Source of the DNA: Pontibacter anaerobius
Lineage (GTDB): Bacteria; Bacteroidota; Bacteroidia; Cytophagales; Hymenobacteraceae
Assembly: GCF_026241195.1 (NCBI RefSeq)
Contig: NZ_JAPFQO010000002.1
Location: 469,491 to 533,490, forward strand
DNA length: 64,000 bases
Direction: 5' to 3'
The notes under the pieces are model-generated. The model had not been told where the DNA came from. It saw nothing but the letters and a program-made list of their open reading frames with translations, and searched no databases. Both the position numbers and the translations under genes were made by a program. Shown here in pieces: positions 8,416-17,219 of this stretch (position 1 is its first letter; every line of letters starts with the position of its first letter).

Positions 8416-9816
8416 ATGCAATTACCTGTTTCATTTACCGAACGCATGCAGCGCCTGCTGGGCCCGGACGAGTACACAAGATTTCTGGAAGCCCTGCAGC
8501 AGACACCGCCGGTGAGCATCCGCCTAAATAAAACCAAAGCAGAGGCGACTATGGGGCTGCAACCCGTGCCCTGGGCCGAAGCTGGCTTTTACCTGCCGCA
8601 ACGCCCCTTGTTTACCCTGGACCCAGCCATACATACAGGCGCTTACTATGTGCAGGAGGCAAGTTCTATGTTTGTGGAGCAGGCACTGCGGCAGGCAATA
8701 AACCTGGAGGAGCCACTACAGGTACTGGACCTCTGCGGCGCGCCCGGCGGAAAATCCACTCATCTTGCCAGCCTTATCTCACAAGACAGTTTGCTGGTTT
8801 CGAATGAGGTCATCCGTAGCCGGGCCAATATTTTGGCCGAGAACGTGGCCAAGTGGGGCAGCGGCAATGTGCTGGTCACCAGCAACGACCCACGGGACTT
8901 TGGCAGGCTACCAAGTTTCTTTGACGTGATGGTGGTAGATGCACCCTGCAGCGGCGAAGGAATGTTCCGGAAAGACCCGCAGGCTGTGGGAGAATGGTCT
9001 GAGGAGAACGTAAATCTGTGCGCCCAGCGGCAGCAGCGCATCCTGATGGATGTATGGGAGGCCCTGAAGCCGGGAGGAGTATTGATCTACAGCACCTGCA
9101 CCTGGAACGAGCAGGAGAATGAGCAAAATATTGCCTGGCTATCGGAGCAGGAGGGCGCTGAAAGTATAAAACTGCAACTGCAGCCGGATTGGGGTATGTT
9201 GGCAACACAATTTAAAGGCGTGGAGGGCTATCGTTTTTACCCGCACCGCGTGCAGGGCGAGGGCTTCTTTATGGCTGTCGTACGAAAAGCAGGAAGTGAA
9301 GAGGCTGTCAGCCACGGTAAAAGCAGAAAGAAAAAGTATAAACTGACTGCGGCCGGCAAAAAGGAAAGGGCTCTGGTAGAAAACTGGCTGTTGGAGCCGG
9401 AGAAGTATATTTTCCTGCAGCACGGTGAGGTGATCTCTGCCCTGCCTGCTAACCTGTTCGAGGCCGCTGATGAAGTATACCAGAACCTCTACGTGATCTA
9501 CGCTGGCACTGAACTGGCAGAGATAAAAGGAAAAAAGCTAAAGCCACTGCAGGGCTTGGCGCTTTCGCAACACCTGCATAAAGACGCTTTCCAGGTAGCT
9601 GACCTGGACCTGGAGCGGGCACTGCGTTACCTTCGCAAAGAGGACATCAGCCTGGGCACCAACGGCAACAACTGGCTGCTGCTGCAGTATAAGGGGCTGC
9701 CATTGGGCTGGGCAAAACAAATTGGTAACAGGCTCAACAATTACTACCCGAAGGAGTGGCGCATCCGGATGGAATTACCCGCTGAATTGCCGGATGAAAG
9801 TTTAGTGATCCGCTGA
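8416..9816 (+). CDS. RsmF-like 16S rRNA cytosine-C5 methyltransferase
   Basis: A 466-residue SAM-dependent RNA m5C methyltransferase of the RsmB/RsmF/NSUN type. The SAM-binding motif is LDLCGAPGGKSTHLA (about 105-119). The two cysteines of the family are C178 in DAPCSGEGMFRK and C228 in STCTW; in this family the TC cysteine attacks the base and the PC cysteine helps release. A C-terminal extension of about 170 residues, ending in an RRM/PUA-like region, matches RsmF rather than RsmB. It converges with the RlmI-like gene on a shared terminator. Confidence 0.88.
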   Translation: MQLPVSFTERMQRLLGPDEYTRFLEALQQTPPVSIRLNKTKAEATMGLQPVPWAEAGFYLPQRPLFTLDPAIHTGAYYVQEASSMFVEQALRQAINLEEPLQVLDLCGAPGGKSTHLASLISQDSLLVSNEVIRSRANILAENVAKWGSGNVLVTSNDPRDFGRLPSFFDVMVVDAPCSGEGMFRKDPQAVGEWSEENVNLCAQRQQRILMDVWEALKPGGVLIYSTCTWNEQENEQNIAWLSEQEGAESIKLQLQPDWGMLATQFKGVEGYRFYPHRVQGEGFFMAVVRKAGSEEAVSHGKSRKKKYKLTAAGKKERALVENWLLEPEKYIFLQHGEVISALPANLFEAADEVYQNLYVIYAGTELAEIKGKKLKPLQGLALSQHLHKDAFQVADLDLERALRYLRKEDISLGTNGNNWLLLQYKGLPLGWAKQIGNRLNNYYPKEWRIRMELPAELPDESLVIR

Positions 9817-9827
9817 TTGTAAAGACT

Positions 9828-9884
9828 ACATAAAACAGGAAGGCCGGAGCTATAAAGTATAGCCCCGGCCTTCCTGTTTTATGT
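9828..9884. terminator. Strong bidirectional terminator between two rRNA methyltransferase genes
   Basis: A perfect 20-bp inverted repeat (9828-9847 with 9865-9884) is extended by an inner stem GCTATA/TATAGC around AAG, interrupted by one A/C mismatch. The outer ends are A-rich on one side and T-rich on the other, so it can stop transcription from both converging genes. Confidence 0.9.
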
Positions 9885-9907
9885 AAAATCATACTTGGTC
9901 TGCGGAT

Positions 9908-11092
9908 TTACTCCACAAACAACACAAGCCCTTTCAGGTACTCGCCTTCCGGATGGAAGATCGAGATTGGGTGATCGGCGGGCTGGGAGAGGTGGTGCAT
10001 GATCTTAATATTGCGACCGGCCTCAATGGCGGCGGCCATCACGGTATTGTTAAACAGGTACTTGTCCACCACCTGCGAGCAGGAGAAAGTGAACAGGATG
10101 CCACCCGGCTTTATCTTTTTCATGGCCTCCGCATTCAGGCGCTTATAGCCCATCAGTGCATTGTGGCGCACGTTCTGGCTCTTGGCAAAGGCCGGAGGGT
10201 CCAGTACGATCACATCATACATGTCTTCTTTGCCTTTCAGGAATTCGAACGTATCCACGGCAAAGGCTTCATGCTTTTCTGGAGCCAGACTTAGCTCCCC
10301 GTTTTTCACTGTCAGTTCAATCGCCTTTTTTGATACATCCACCGAATGCACCTCTTTGGCTCCGGCATTTAGGGCGTAAACCGAGAAGCCACCGGTGTAA
10401 CAAAAGGTGTTTAATACTGATTTATCCTGCACGTAGCGGGCCAGCAGGTCGCGGTTTTCGTGCTGGTCGATAAAAAAGCCTGTTTTCTGGCCGGTTTCCC
10501 AATCAATAAAGAACTGGTTGCCATTCTCGGTCACCACCACGCCGCCTTCTGATTGGCCATATAGGTAGCCGTTCTGAGCCTGGATAGGGGACTTTGGCGG
10601 CAGCGACTCCGCACTCTTGTCATACACGGCGCGCAGTCTCTCTCCGTAAATCTCCTGTAAGGCCTGCGACACGTACTCGCGTACATGATACATGCCCACT
10701 GTGTGCGTCTGCACTACAGCCGTGTCTTTGTAAAAATCTACGATCAGTCCCGGTACGCCATCGCCTTCGGCATACACCAGACGGTATACATTGGTAGTGG
10801 GATTATCGATCAGGCCGAGGCGCTGGCGGTAATCATAGGCTTTCTGTACTTTGCTTTTCCAGAAAGTATAATCCGGCTCCGCCTGCTCAAAAGAGAAGAT
10901 ACGCACGGCAATGGACCCCGGCGCATAATGACCCATGCCCAGGAACTCGCGCTTGCTAGAGTAGACCTCTACCACATCGCCTTCAGCAGGCTCACCGTCT
11001 GCTTTTCTGATGGCCCCGGAGAAAACCCATGGGTGCTGGCGCTTTAAAGAATGCTCCTTACCCGGAGCCAGGTATAATTTAATAAGTGACAT
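9908..11092 (-). CDS. RlmI-like 23S rRNA cytosine-C5 methyltransferase
   Basis: A class I SAM-dependent methyltransferase of the RlmI family (394 residues from the chosen start). An N-terminal PUA domain (LAPGKEHSLKRQHPWVFSGA) is followed by an EEHRD-type middle domain, SAM-binding FCYTGGFSVYALNAGA and motif IV VLDPPAFAKS. The frame stays open upstream to 11158, but the ATG at 11092 places the conserved PUA start at the N-terminus, and the extra 22 residues look like random coding. RlmI modifies C1962 of E. coli 23S rRNA; the same target here is inference. Confidence 0.87.
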   Translation of the reverse strand: MSLIKLYLAPGKEHSLKRQHPWVFSGAIRKADGEPAEGDVVEVYSSKREFLGMGHYAPGSIAVRIFSFEQAEPDYTFWKSKVQKAYDYRQRLGLIDNPTTNVYRLVYAEGDGVPGLIVDFYKDTAVVQTHTVGMYHVREYVSQALQEIYGERLRAVYDKSAESLPPKSPIQAQNGYLYGQSEGGVVVTENGNQFFIDWETGQKTGFFIDQHENRDLLARYVQDKSVLNTFCYTGGFSVYALNAGAKEVHSVDVSKKAIELTVKNGELSLAPEKHEAFAVDTFEFLKGKEDMYDVIVLDPPAFAKSQNVRHNALMGYKRLNAEAMKKIKPGGILFTFSCSQVVDKYLFNNTVMAAAIEAGRNIKIMHHLSQPADHPISIFHPEGEYLKGLVLFVE

Positions 11093-11248
11093 CGATGTAA
11101 ATCTGCTTGAATGAATGCAAAACTTGCTCTGAAATTGCAAATGCTGCAAGTTAGGCATTTTGTTCCGTTTAGGAGGAAGGGAGAGGTGTGGAGCGGCAAA
11201 GTTTATACTTCAGCAGGCTCATTTATAAAGTATGAAGTATGGCTACAG

Positions 11249-11830
11249 CTAAAAAGAAACGATACCGAGCTCCTCCAGCTTGGCGTACAGCTTCTGCACC
11301 GGCAGGCCCACCACGTTAAAGTATGAACCCTCGATACGCTCAATACCCACCATCCCGATCCACTCCTGAATGCCGTAGGCACCGGCCTTGTCGTAAGGTT
11401 TATAGTGTGTGATGTAGTGGTCTATTTCAGCCTCCGAAAGCTGTTTAAAGTATACCTTGGTGGTGTCGTGGAAAACAGTTTTGCCTTCGCGGGTCAGGAT
11501 ACAAACTCCTGTAATCACCTCGTTATGCGTACCGGACAGCGCCTGCAGCATCTGCTTTGCCTCCGCATAATCGGCAGGTTTGTTCAGTACGCGTTCGCAC
11601 AGACACACAATGGTATCGGCCGTGATCAAAGCATGATTCGTGATGTCAGAAGTATAGGCATCAGCTTTGTGCGAGGCCAGGTACTCCGCAATCTCCTCGC
11701 GCCTCAAATGATCCGGAAAATCTTCCTGCACCTCCTTCACCAGCACATCATACTTTAACCCAAGGCTAGAAAGCAATTCTTTGCGGCGGGGCGAGTTAGA
11801 GGCAAGCAGCAGCGGCCGTTGTAAATTCAT
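11249..11830 (-). CDS. maf: Maf family nucleoside triphosphate pyrophosphatase
   Basis: About 193 residues from the ATG at 11830, which puts the conserved LLLASNSPRRKELL motif at the N-terminus. Further landmarks are ADTIVCL, KPADYAEAKQMLQALSG and YDKAGAYGIQEW, typical of the YhdE/Maf subgroup that hydrolyses dTTP, UTP and modified nucleotides. Its start lies 35 bases inside the end of the DUF1015 gene, suggesting translational coupling. The frame extends ten codons further upstream, but those residues do not resemble the family. Confidence 0.88.
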   Translation of the reverse strand: MNLQRPLLLASNSPRRKELLSSLGLKYDVLVKEVQEDFPDHLRREEIAEYLASHKADAYTSDITNHALITADTIVCLCERVLNKPADYAEAKQMLQALSGTHNEVITGVCILTREGKTVFHDTTKVYFKQLSEAEIDHYITHYKPYDKAGAYGIQEWIGMVGIERIEGSYFNVVGLPVQKLYAKLEELGIVSF

Positions 11831-13088
11831 CTTTAATAATGGAGCTAAATAAAAATCCACAAATAACTTTCGGGTAGAAGAAGGTCGATTTCTGCGGCAT
11901 TACGGCACCGCTGTTACACACACGCTTCACCTGCTCCATCGAGATCTCATTGGTGATAAGAGCCAGGTACGCCTCGCCTTTATCTACCTTTCGAATACAA
12001 GCTGTGAAGTTACGCTCATAGCTGAGGCCCTTGTAGTCGCGCTGCTGCTGGCGGTAAATGCCGAGTATCTTCTCAAAGATAAAATAGTGCATCACGGTCA
12101 GGTCCAGTTGCTTTACCTCCTCCGGAAAATTCCAGTCTATACTTTGGTGCAGCTCAGGCTTCAGGCGCAGTTTATAGGCATTGCCGTTCAGGTATAAACC
12201 AAAGGCCCAGGGCTTTCCAACAATCACTTCGTTCAGCTCGTACGGGTCTTCCTTCGGTGTAACGGTGAAGTACTCCTGCAGCCGCTCCAGAAACTCCTCA
12301 TCCGGCATGGGCAGGTGCTGCAGCAGGCGGTGCGTGGGCAGAATGCGCAGGTCATCGTGCTCGGAGTTGGTCAGGTACATCAGGTGGTAGTTGTATGGTT
12401 CAAAATCGGTGTGGTCGGGGTTTTCAGCCATCATCTTACGACGATAGAACAGGGACCCCTCGTAGCGATGATGCCCATCGGCCAGCAATACCTGTTTTTC
12501 AGCCAGTGTATCCAAGAAAAGCCTGATCACCTGATGGTCATGAATCACAGCCAGCACATCGCGCACACCCTGGTAATCTTCCGCTTCGTAGATCGGTGTG
12601 CGGATGCTCTCGTCCATGTATGGCTCCAGGGAGAAAGTAGGATCGGTATACAAACCATGGGTGGGGCTAACGTTCAGCTGCGTTTCCTCCAGTAGTTCTA
12701 TACGGTCATTTACAGCGCTCGGAATCGTGTTCTCGTGGCGGAGCAGCACTTTCTCGTGCCAGTCGTAGGCTTTTATATTACAGATGAAGCCTTTGCGCAC
12801 ATACTCTTTCTCGCTGCCCGGCAACCTGAAATACTGATAGTATATATAAATCCCCGGAAGGCCGTCCTGGTGCAGCACACCGCTTTCTTTCCATACCTGC
12901 AACAGCCGTGCTGCCTCCTTTGCCGGGTCTTCGCCGCGCGGCACGGAGAGGTGTATGCTGTTGTTTGGGTTCTGGTACAGGGCCTCGCGCTGTTTCTCCG
13001 ACACCACATCAAAAAGCGGTGATGTTAGTTGGTCTATGTTCAGGTTATCGTTGTAGCGCCAGGCGCGCAGGGGTAGTATCTCAGCCAT
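11796..13088 (-). CDS. DUF1015 family protein
   Basis: A 430-residue cytoplasmic protein with the DUF1015 pattern: ILPLRAWRYN at the start, LADGHHRYEGSLFYRR in the middle, and VMPQKSTFFYPK near the end. The biochemical function of the family is not established. The DGHHRYE segment resembles an active site, but that is only an impression. The last 35 bases overlap the start of maf. The C-terminus runs about 20 residues past the usual FFYPK ending. Confidence 0.85.
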   Translation of the reverse strand: MAEILPLRAWRYNDNLNIDQLTSPLFDVVSEKQREALYQNPNNSIHLSVPRGEDPAKEAARLLQVWKESGVLHQDGLPGIYIYYQYFRLPGSEKEYVRKGFICNIKAYDWHEKVLLRHENTIPSAVNDRIELLEETQLNVSPTHGLYTDPTFSLEPYMDESIRTPIYEAEDYQGVRDVLAVIHDHQVIRLFLDTLAEKQVLLADGHHRYEGSLFYRRKMMAENPDHTDFEPYNYHLMYLTNSEHDDLRILPTHRLLQHLPMPDEEFLERLQEYFTVTPKEDPYELNEVIVGKPWAFGLYLNGNAYKLRLKPELHQSIDWNFPEEVKQLDLTVMHYFIFEKILGIYRQQQRDYKGLSYERNFTACIRKVDKGEAYLALITNEISMEQVKRVCNSGAVMPQKSTFFYPKVICGFLFSSIIKDEFTTAAAACL

Positions 13089-13147
13089 TCTTTTTTGTTA
13101 CAAAGTATAAATCAGCCAGCAGGGCGAAGAAAAGTTATACTTCCAGG

Positions 13148-13798
13148 TTAAGGGGCAAGGCGCTTGATCAGCCAGTTGTTGCCCTCCATTTCGTACACAA
13201 TGCGGTCGTGCAGGCGGCTTGGACGGCCCTGCCAGAACTCCAGGTACTGCGGCACCAGGCGGTAACCACCCCAATGCTTCGGACGGGGCACAAGCTCCAC
13301 GTCCGCATACCTTGCACTTAGCTCTTTCTCGCGCTGCTCCAGCACTTCGCGCGCCTCAATCACCTGGCTTTGCGGAGAGGCCCAGGCACCGATCTGGCTG
13401 CCTTTTGGCCGGCTATGGAAATATTTCTCAGATTCCTCGTCAGCCACTTTCTCCACTTTACCTTCCACGCGCACCTGCCGTTCTAAACCAGCCCAGAAAA
13501 AGGTAAGCGAGGCATGAGGGTTCTGTTCCAACTCCTGGCCTTTGCGGCTGGCATAATTGGTGTAGAAGCTAAATCCCTGCTCATCCACTCCCTTTAGCAA
13601 CACCACGCGGGCAGAAGGCTTTCCCTGTGCATCTACGGTAGAAAGCACCATAGCCGTCGGTTCCTCCACCTGCGAGTCAATCGCTTCCTGCAGCCATACT
13701 TTAAACTGATGCACCGGGTTCTCAGACACAGAGTCCTCGGTTAAGGCATGCTTCATGTAATTTATCCGGATGTCGGAAATATTGTGTGTTAATGCCAT
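13148..13798 (-). CDS. pdxH: Pyridoxamine 5'-phosphate oxidase
   Basis: A 216-residue FMN enzyme that oxidises pyridoxine or pyridoxamine 5'-phosphate to pyridoxal 5'-phosphate, the last step of vitamin B6 synthesis and salvage. Family motifs run the full length: [39 protein letters not shown], the [16 protein letters not shown] loop and the C-terminal [13 protein letters not shown]. The length is normal. A TAATTTTG -7 element lies on the minus strand at 13823-13816 with CTTG about 21 bases farther upstream, a plausible promoter. Confidence 0.94.
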   Translation of the reverse strand: MALTHNISDIRINYMKHALTEDSVSENPVHQFKVWLQEAIDSQVEEPTAMVLSTVDAQGKPSARVVLLKGVDEQGFSFYTNYASRKGQELEQNPHASLTFFWAGLERQVRVEGKVEKVADEESEKYFHSRPKGSQIGAWASPQSQVIEAREVLEQREKELSARYADVELVPRPKHWGGYRLVPQYLEFWQGRPSRLHDRIVYEMEGNNWLIKRLAP

Positions 13799-14027
13799 CT
13801 TTCTGGTAGTTTCTTCAAAATTATAAAAATATCCTCAGCCATAACAAGCCAACTGTAAAGAGCTTATTTCAGTATAGCTTCAAAAATGCCAGGCATAGCG
13901 TGCCAATTTGTTACTATATCCATCAGTTTGCGTAGTAAAGTAAAGATGGTCATTTATTTATGTAAATTTGTAATAAAGACGGTATACTTCTGTTGACAGG
14001 GCATTTGTATAGCTAAAGTGGGAAAGA

Positions 14028-14600
14028 ATGATGACTGAAAGCAATATAATAAAACCGCAAAGCGGCAGCATACTCATATCCGAACCGTACCTCGGCGACC
14101 CGAATTTTGAGCGCAGTGTTATATTGCTGTGCAGCCACGAGGAGGAGGAGGGATCCTTTGGCCTGGTACTGAACCGGGCCTCCAACCTGCACTTATCAGA
14201 CGTGTTGGATGTGTTTGATGAGTCGTTTGACATGGTTCTGGGGGTTGGCGGACCGGTGCAGTACAACACGCTGCATTATATACACCGGCTGACGGATCTA
14301 CCGCAGGCCGTTAAACTAAGCGACGATCTATACTGGGGCGGCGATTTTGAAACGCTGCGCACCATGATTGATACCGGCCAGGTAAGTAAGGACGATATTA
14401 AGTTCTTTCTGGGCTATTCTGGCTGGACGCCAGGGCAATTACAGGAAGAAATCAATAAAAATGTTTGGATTGTGAATAACAATGCTGCGAATAAATTATT
14501 TACTTTGGATACAGAAACCCTTTGGCGGAGCATACTCCGGCAAATGGGCGGAAAGTTTAAGGTGCTGAGCAACTACCCTGATGATCCGCGCCTAAACTGA
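14028..14600 (+). CDS. YqgE/AlgH family protein
   Basis: A 190-residue protein of the conserved YqgE/AlgH family. Its characteristic motifs are GSILISEPYLGDPNFERSV, EGSFGLVLNR, GGPVQYNTLHYIH and FFLGYSGWTPGQLQEE. The molecular role is unknown; AlgH was linked to alginate regulation in Pseudomonas, but that does not transfer safely to this group. Two ATG codons occur in tandem at 14028. The DUF349 gene starts 31 bases after the stop, so the two may be co-transcribed. Confidence 0.9.
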   Translation: MMTESNIIKPQSGSILISEPYLGDPNFERSVILLCSHEEEEGSFGLVLNRASNLHLSDVLDVFDESFDMVLGVGGPVQYNTLHYIHRLTDLPQAVKLSDDLYWGGDFETLRTMIDTGQVSKDDIKFFLGYSGWTPGQLQEEINKNVWIVNNNAANKLFTLDTETLWRSILRQMGGKFKVLSNYPDDPRLN

Positions 14601-14631
14601 AACGCTTACCGTTGTAACTAATAAAGTATAC

Positions 14632-16728
14632 ATGACAACTGACAAAGAGCATATGGACACCACCGGAGCTGAGGCTAACAAACCAGAGAACCAGGCTGCT
14701 GCCAAGGAGCAAAACAACACAGCCTCGCCAGCGGGTAAACTTACTGAAACCTCAGCCGAGGTGAATGAAGAAGTACCGAAGGAAGAACAACCGGAGGTAA
14801 AGCCTAACCTGGCAACAGAGCAGGAAAGCAAGGACTCAGAAACTATAACAGAAGCTTTTGCTGAGGCCAACACCAACGTAAAAGAAGAAGAAGCACCGGA
14901 GAAATCCGCTGCCGTTACTTCTGCATCAGTTGAAGGCACCGCTGCACCTGCCAGCCAAAGCACAGAAGGAACCACAGCTCAGGAGCACCATGAGGAGGAG
15001 GAAGAGGAAGACGACCACACTGACTACAGCGAAATGCCCCTGGAGGAACTTCGCGAGCAGTTAGGCAGTGTGCTGAAAAGCAGTGACGCTCTTCGTAAAT
15101 TCCGCGCCATCAGCGAGATGCAACGTCATTATGAGCTTAAGTTTCAGGCGGAGCGCCAGGAGGCCTTAAATAAGTTCAAAGAGGAGGGAGGCACCGAGGA
15201 GGACTTCGATTACCATACTTCCAAAGAGCACCAGAACCTGGAGAAACTGCTTGCTTCCTATCGTGAGACCCGCTACCAGCAGCGCCAGAACCAGGAAGAA
15301 CAGCGCCAGCAAAACCTCGAGCGCAAAAAGGAGCTACTGAACCAGCTGCGACAGTTGGTGGAGTCGGCCGAAACGAAAAACAGCGGCGATGAGCTGAAGA
15401 AACTGCAGACGGAGTGGAAAGCCATTGGCCCCGTGCCTGCCGGCGAGGCTCAGGAACTGTGGGACTCTTACCACGCGCTGCTCGACATTTTCTACAACAA
15501 CCGCAGCATGTTCTTCGAGATGAAGGAGCTGGACCGCAGGAGAAACCTGGAGGCCAAGCTGCAACTCATAGAGCGTGCCCAGGCATTGCAGGAGGAGCCA
15601 AGTATAAACAAGGCCCTGCAGGAGCTGCGCCACCTGCACGAAGAGTGGAAAAACATCGGCCCGGTGCCTAATGACCAACGCGACCCGATCTGGGAGCAGT
15701 TTACCCAGGGATCAGAGAAGATACATGAACGCCGCCGTGCCTACCATGAGGAGCGATCTACCCGCGAACTGCAGAACCTAACCGTAAAAAGAGGGTTACT
15801 GGAGCGCTTGCAGGAGTTTGCTAACTTCGACACGGACCGCATTAATGAGTGGCGCGACAAGACTGATGAGATACAGAAACTGAAAGAGGAGTGGGACAAA
15901 GCCGGTTTGGTGCCTAAAGAGAATGCCGAAGAGGTAAACAAGACTTTCTGGGGCAACTATAAGGCTTTCTTCCAGCGTAAGAACCATTTCTTTAAGGCAC
16001 TGGACGAGCAGAAGATGCAGAACCTGCAGCATAAGACGCAACTATGCGAAGAGGCAGAAAGCCTGAAAGACAGCACGGACTGGGGCAGCACAAAAGAAAA
16101 GTTGATACAACTGCAAAAGAAGTGGAAGACCATCGGCCGTGTGCCCGACAAGCACTCAGATAAGATATGGCAGCGGTTCCGTTCGGCCTGCAACGAATTT
16201 TTTGACCGAAAGCAGGCCCAGGAACAACAGCGCTCTGCCGAGCTGGAGAAACTATCTGCCGAGAAAATGGAGATATGTGACAAGGTAGCCGATATGCTTT
16301 CACAGCCAACCCAGACAGGATCTGTGGAGGAGTTTAACAGCATTGTGCAGCAGTGGCGCGACACCGACAAAGGCAACCAGCGTACAAACCCCAAGGCCGA
16401 AGATAAGTTTATCTCCTTGATGGAGAAGTACCTGGAGCGCGTGCCGGAACTCAACCTGGAAGAGCGTAGCGATATGCTCGTGAAGCTACAGGTAGAGCGC
16501 ATTAAGCACAGCCCGGATGCAGGCCAGAAACTGCACCAACGCGAAAACACACTCCGCCGCGAGATAGCCCAGCTGCATAACGACATTCAGACACTGCGCA
16601 CAAACATCGAGTTTTTTGCCAGGTCTAAGAACGCGGATAAGCTGCGCGAGGAGTATGAAGGCCGCATAGCTGAGGCTCAAAAACGTATATCCCATCTGCA
16701 GCACCAACTGAACGCTTTCAGAGGATAA
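14632..16728 (+). CDS. DUF349 repeat protein with acidic N-terminus
   Basis: A 698-residue protein. The first 130 residues are Glu-, Ala- and Thr-rich low-complexity sequence, probably disordered, ending in an acidic run (HHEEEEEEDDH). The rest is charged and helical with repeated DUF349 units marked by WKAIGPVP, WKNIGPVP, WDKAGLVP and WKTIGRVP, plus a fifth degenerate unit, and a final coiled coil. DUF349 proteins are widespread in Bacteroidota; I know of no established function. A strong hairpin follows the stop codon directly. Confidence 0.87.
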   Translation: MTTDKEHMDTTGAEANKPENQAAAKEQNNTASPAGKLTETSAEVNEEVPKEEQPEVKPNLATEQESKDSETITEAFAEANTNVKEEEAPEKSAAVTSASVEGTAAPASQSTEGTTAQEHHEEEEEEDDHTDYSEMPLEELREQLGSVLKSSDALRKFRAISEMQRHYELKFQAERQEALNKFKEEGGTEEDFDYHTSKEHQNLEKLLASYRETRYQQRQNQEEQRQQNLERKKELLNQLRQLVESAETKNSGDELKKLQTEWKAIGPVPAGEAQELWDSYHALLDIFYNNRSMFFEMKELDRRRNLEAKLQLIERAQALQEEPSINKALQELRHLHEEWKNIGPVPNDQRDPIWEQFTQGSEKIHERRRAYHEERSTRELQNLTVKRGLLERLQEFANFDTDRINEWRDKTDEIQKLKEEWDKAGLVPKENAEEVNKTFWGNYKAFFQRKNHFFKALDEQKMQNLQHKTQLCEEAESLKDSTDWGSTKEKLIQLQKKWKTIGRVPDKHSDKIWQRFRSACNEFFDRKQAQEQQRSAELEKLSAEKMEICDKVADMLSQPTQTGSVEEFNSIVQQWRDTDKGNQRTNPKAEDKFISLMEKYLERVPELNLEERSDMLVKLQVERIKHSPDAGQKLHQRENTLRREIAQLHNDIQTLRTNIEFFARSKNADKLREEYEGRIAEAQKRISHLQHQLNAFRG

Positions 16729-16730
16729 TT

Positions 16731-16775
16731 TTTTTCGCCTGACTTTCACTCTTTTAGAAAAAGTCAGGCGAAAAA
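16731..16775. terminator. Terminator hairpin after the DUF349 gene
   Basis: TTTTTCGCCTGACTTT (16731-16746) and its exact complement at 16760-16775 form a 16-bp stem with a 13-base loop. T and A tracts on both sides would let it act in either direction. Confidence 0.82.
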
Positions 16776-16788
16776 TTTGCAACAGGTA

Positions 16789-16819
16789 TTTGCAGAATAA
16801 AATCTTAACTATACCTTTG
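16789..16819 (+). promoter_or_regulatory. Bacteroidota-type promoter of the tRNA-Thr pair
   Basis: TTTG at 16789-16792, a 19-base spacer and TACCTTTG at 16812-16819 match the TTTG/TAnnTTTG consensus perfectly. The first tRNA begins 39 bases after the -7 element. Confidence 0.85.
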
Positions 16820-16858
16820 CAACGCTTTAACACAATAAAGCACAACAAAAAAGGTTAA

Positions 16859-16931
<73 letters not shown>

Positions 16932-16990
16932 CAACTCCAAAAGCAAATGTTTGTACTGCATTCGCTTCACTGGTAAAAATAAAAGTACAA

Positions 16991-17063
<73 letters not shown>

Positions 17064-17073
17064 CTTAAATGAG

Positions 17074-17104
17074 AAAGCCTTTAGAGAAATCTGAAGGCTT
17101 TTTT
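17074..17104 (+). terminator. Terminator of the tRNA-Thr transcript
   Basis: AAAGCCTT (17074-17081) pairs with AAGGCTTT (17094-17101), followed by a T-rich tail beginning in the stem. Confidence 0.85.
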
Positions 17105-17219
17105 GTTTTAAAGCTTATACCACCCGCCCTTTCTAAGAATGCCCGCAGCGCCCACTTAGTTTATACTTCCTTTTTTAGCGGATTATACTTTATTTAGCAT
17201 TTCCGATTCAACTTATACT

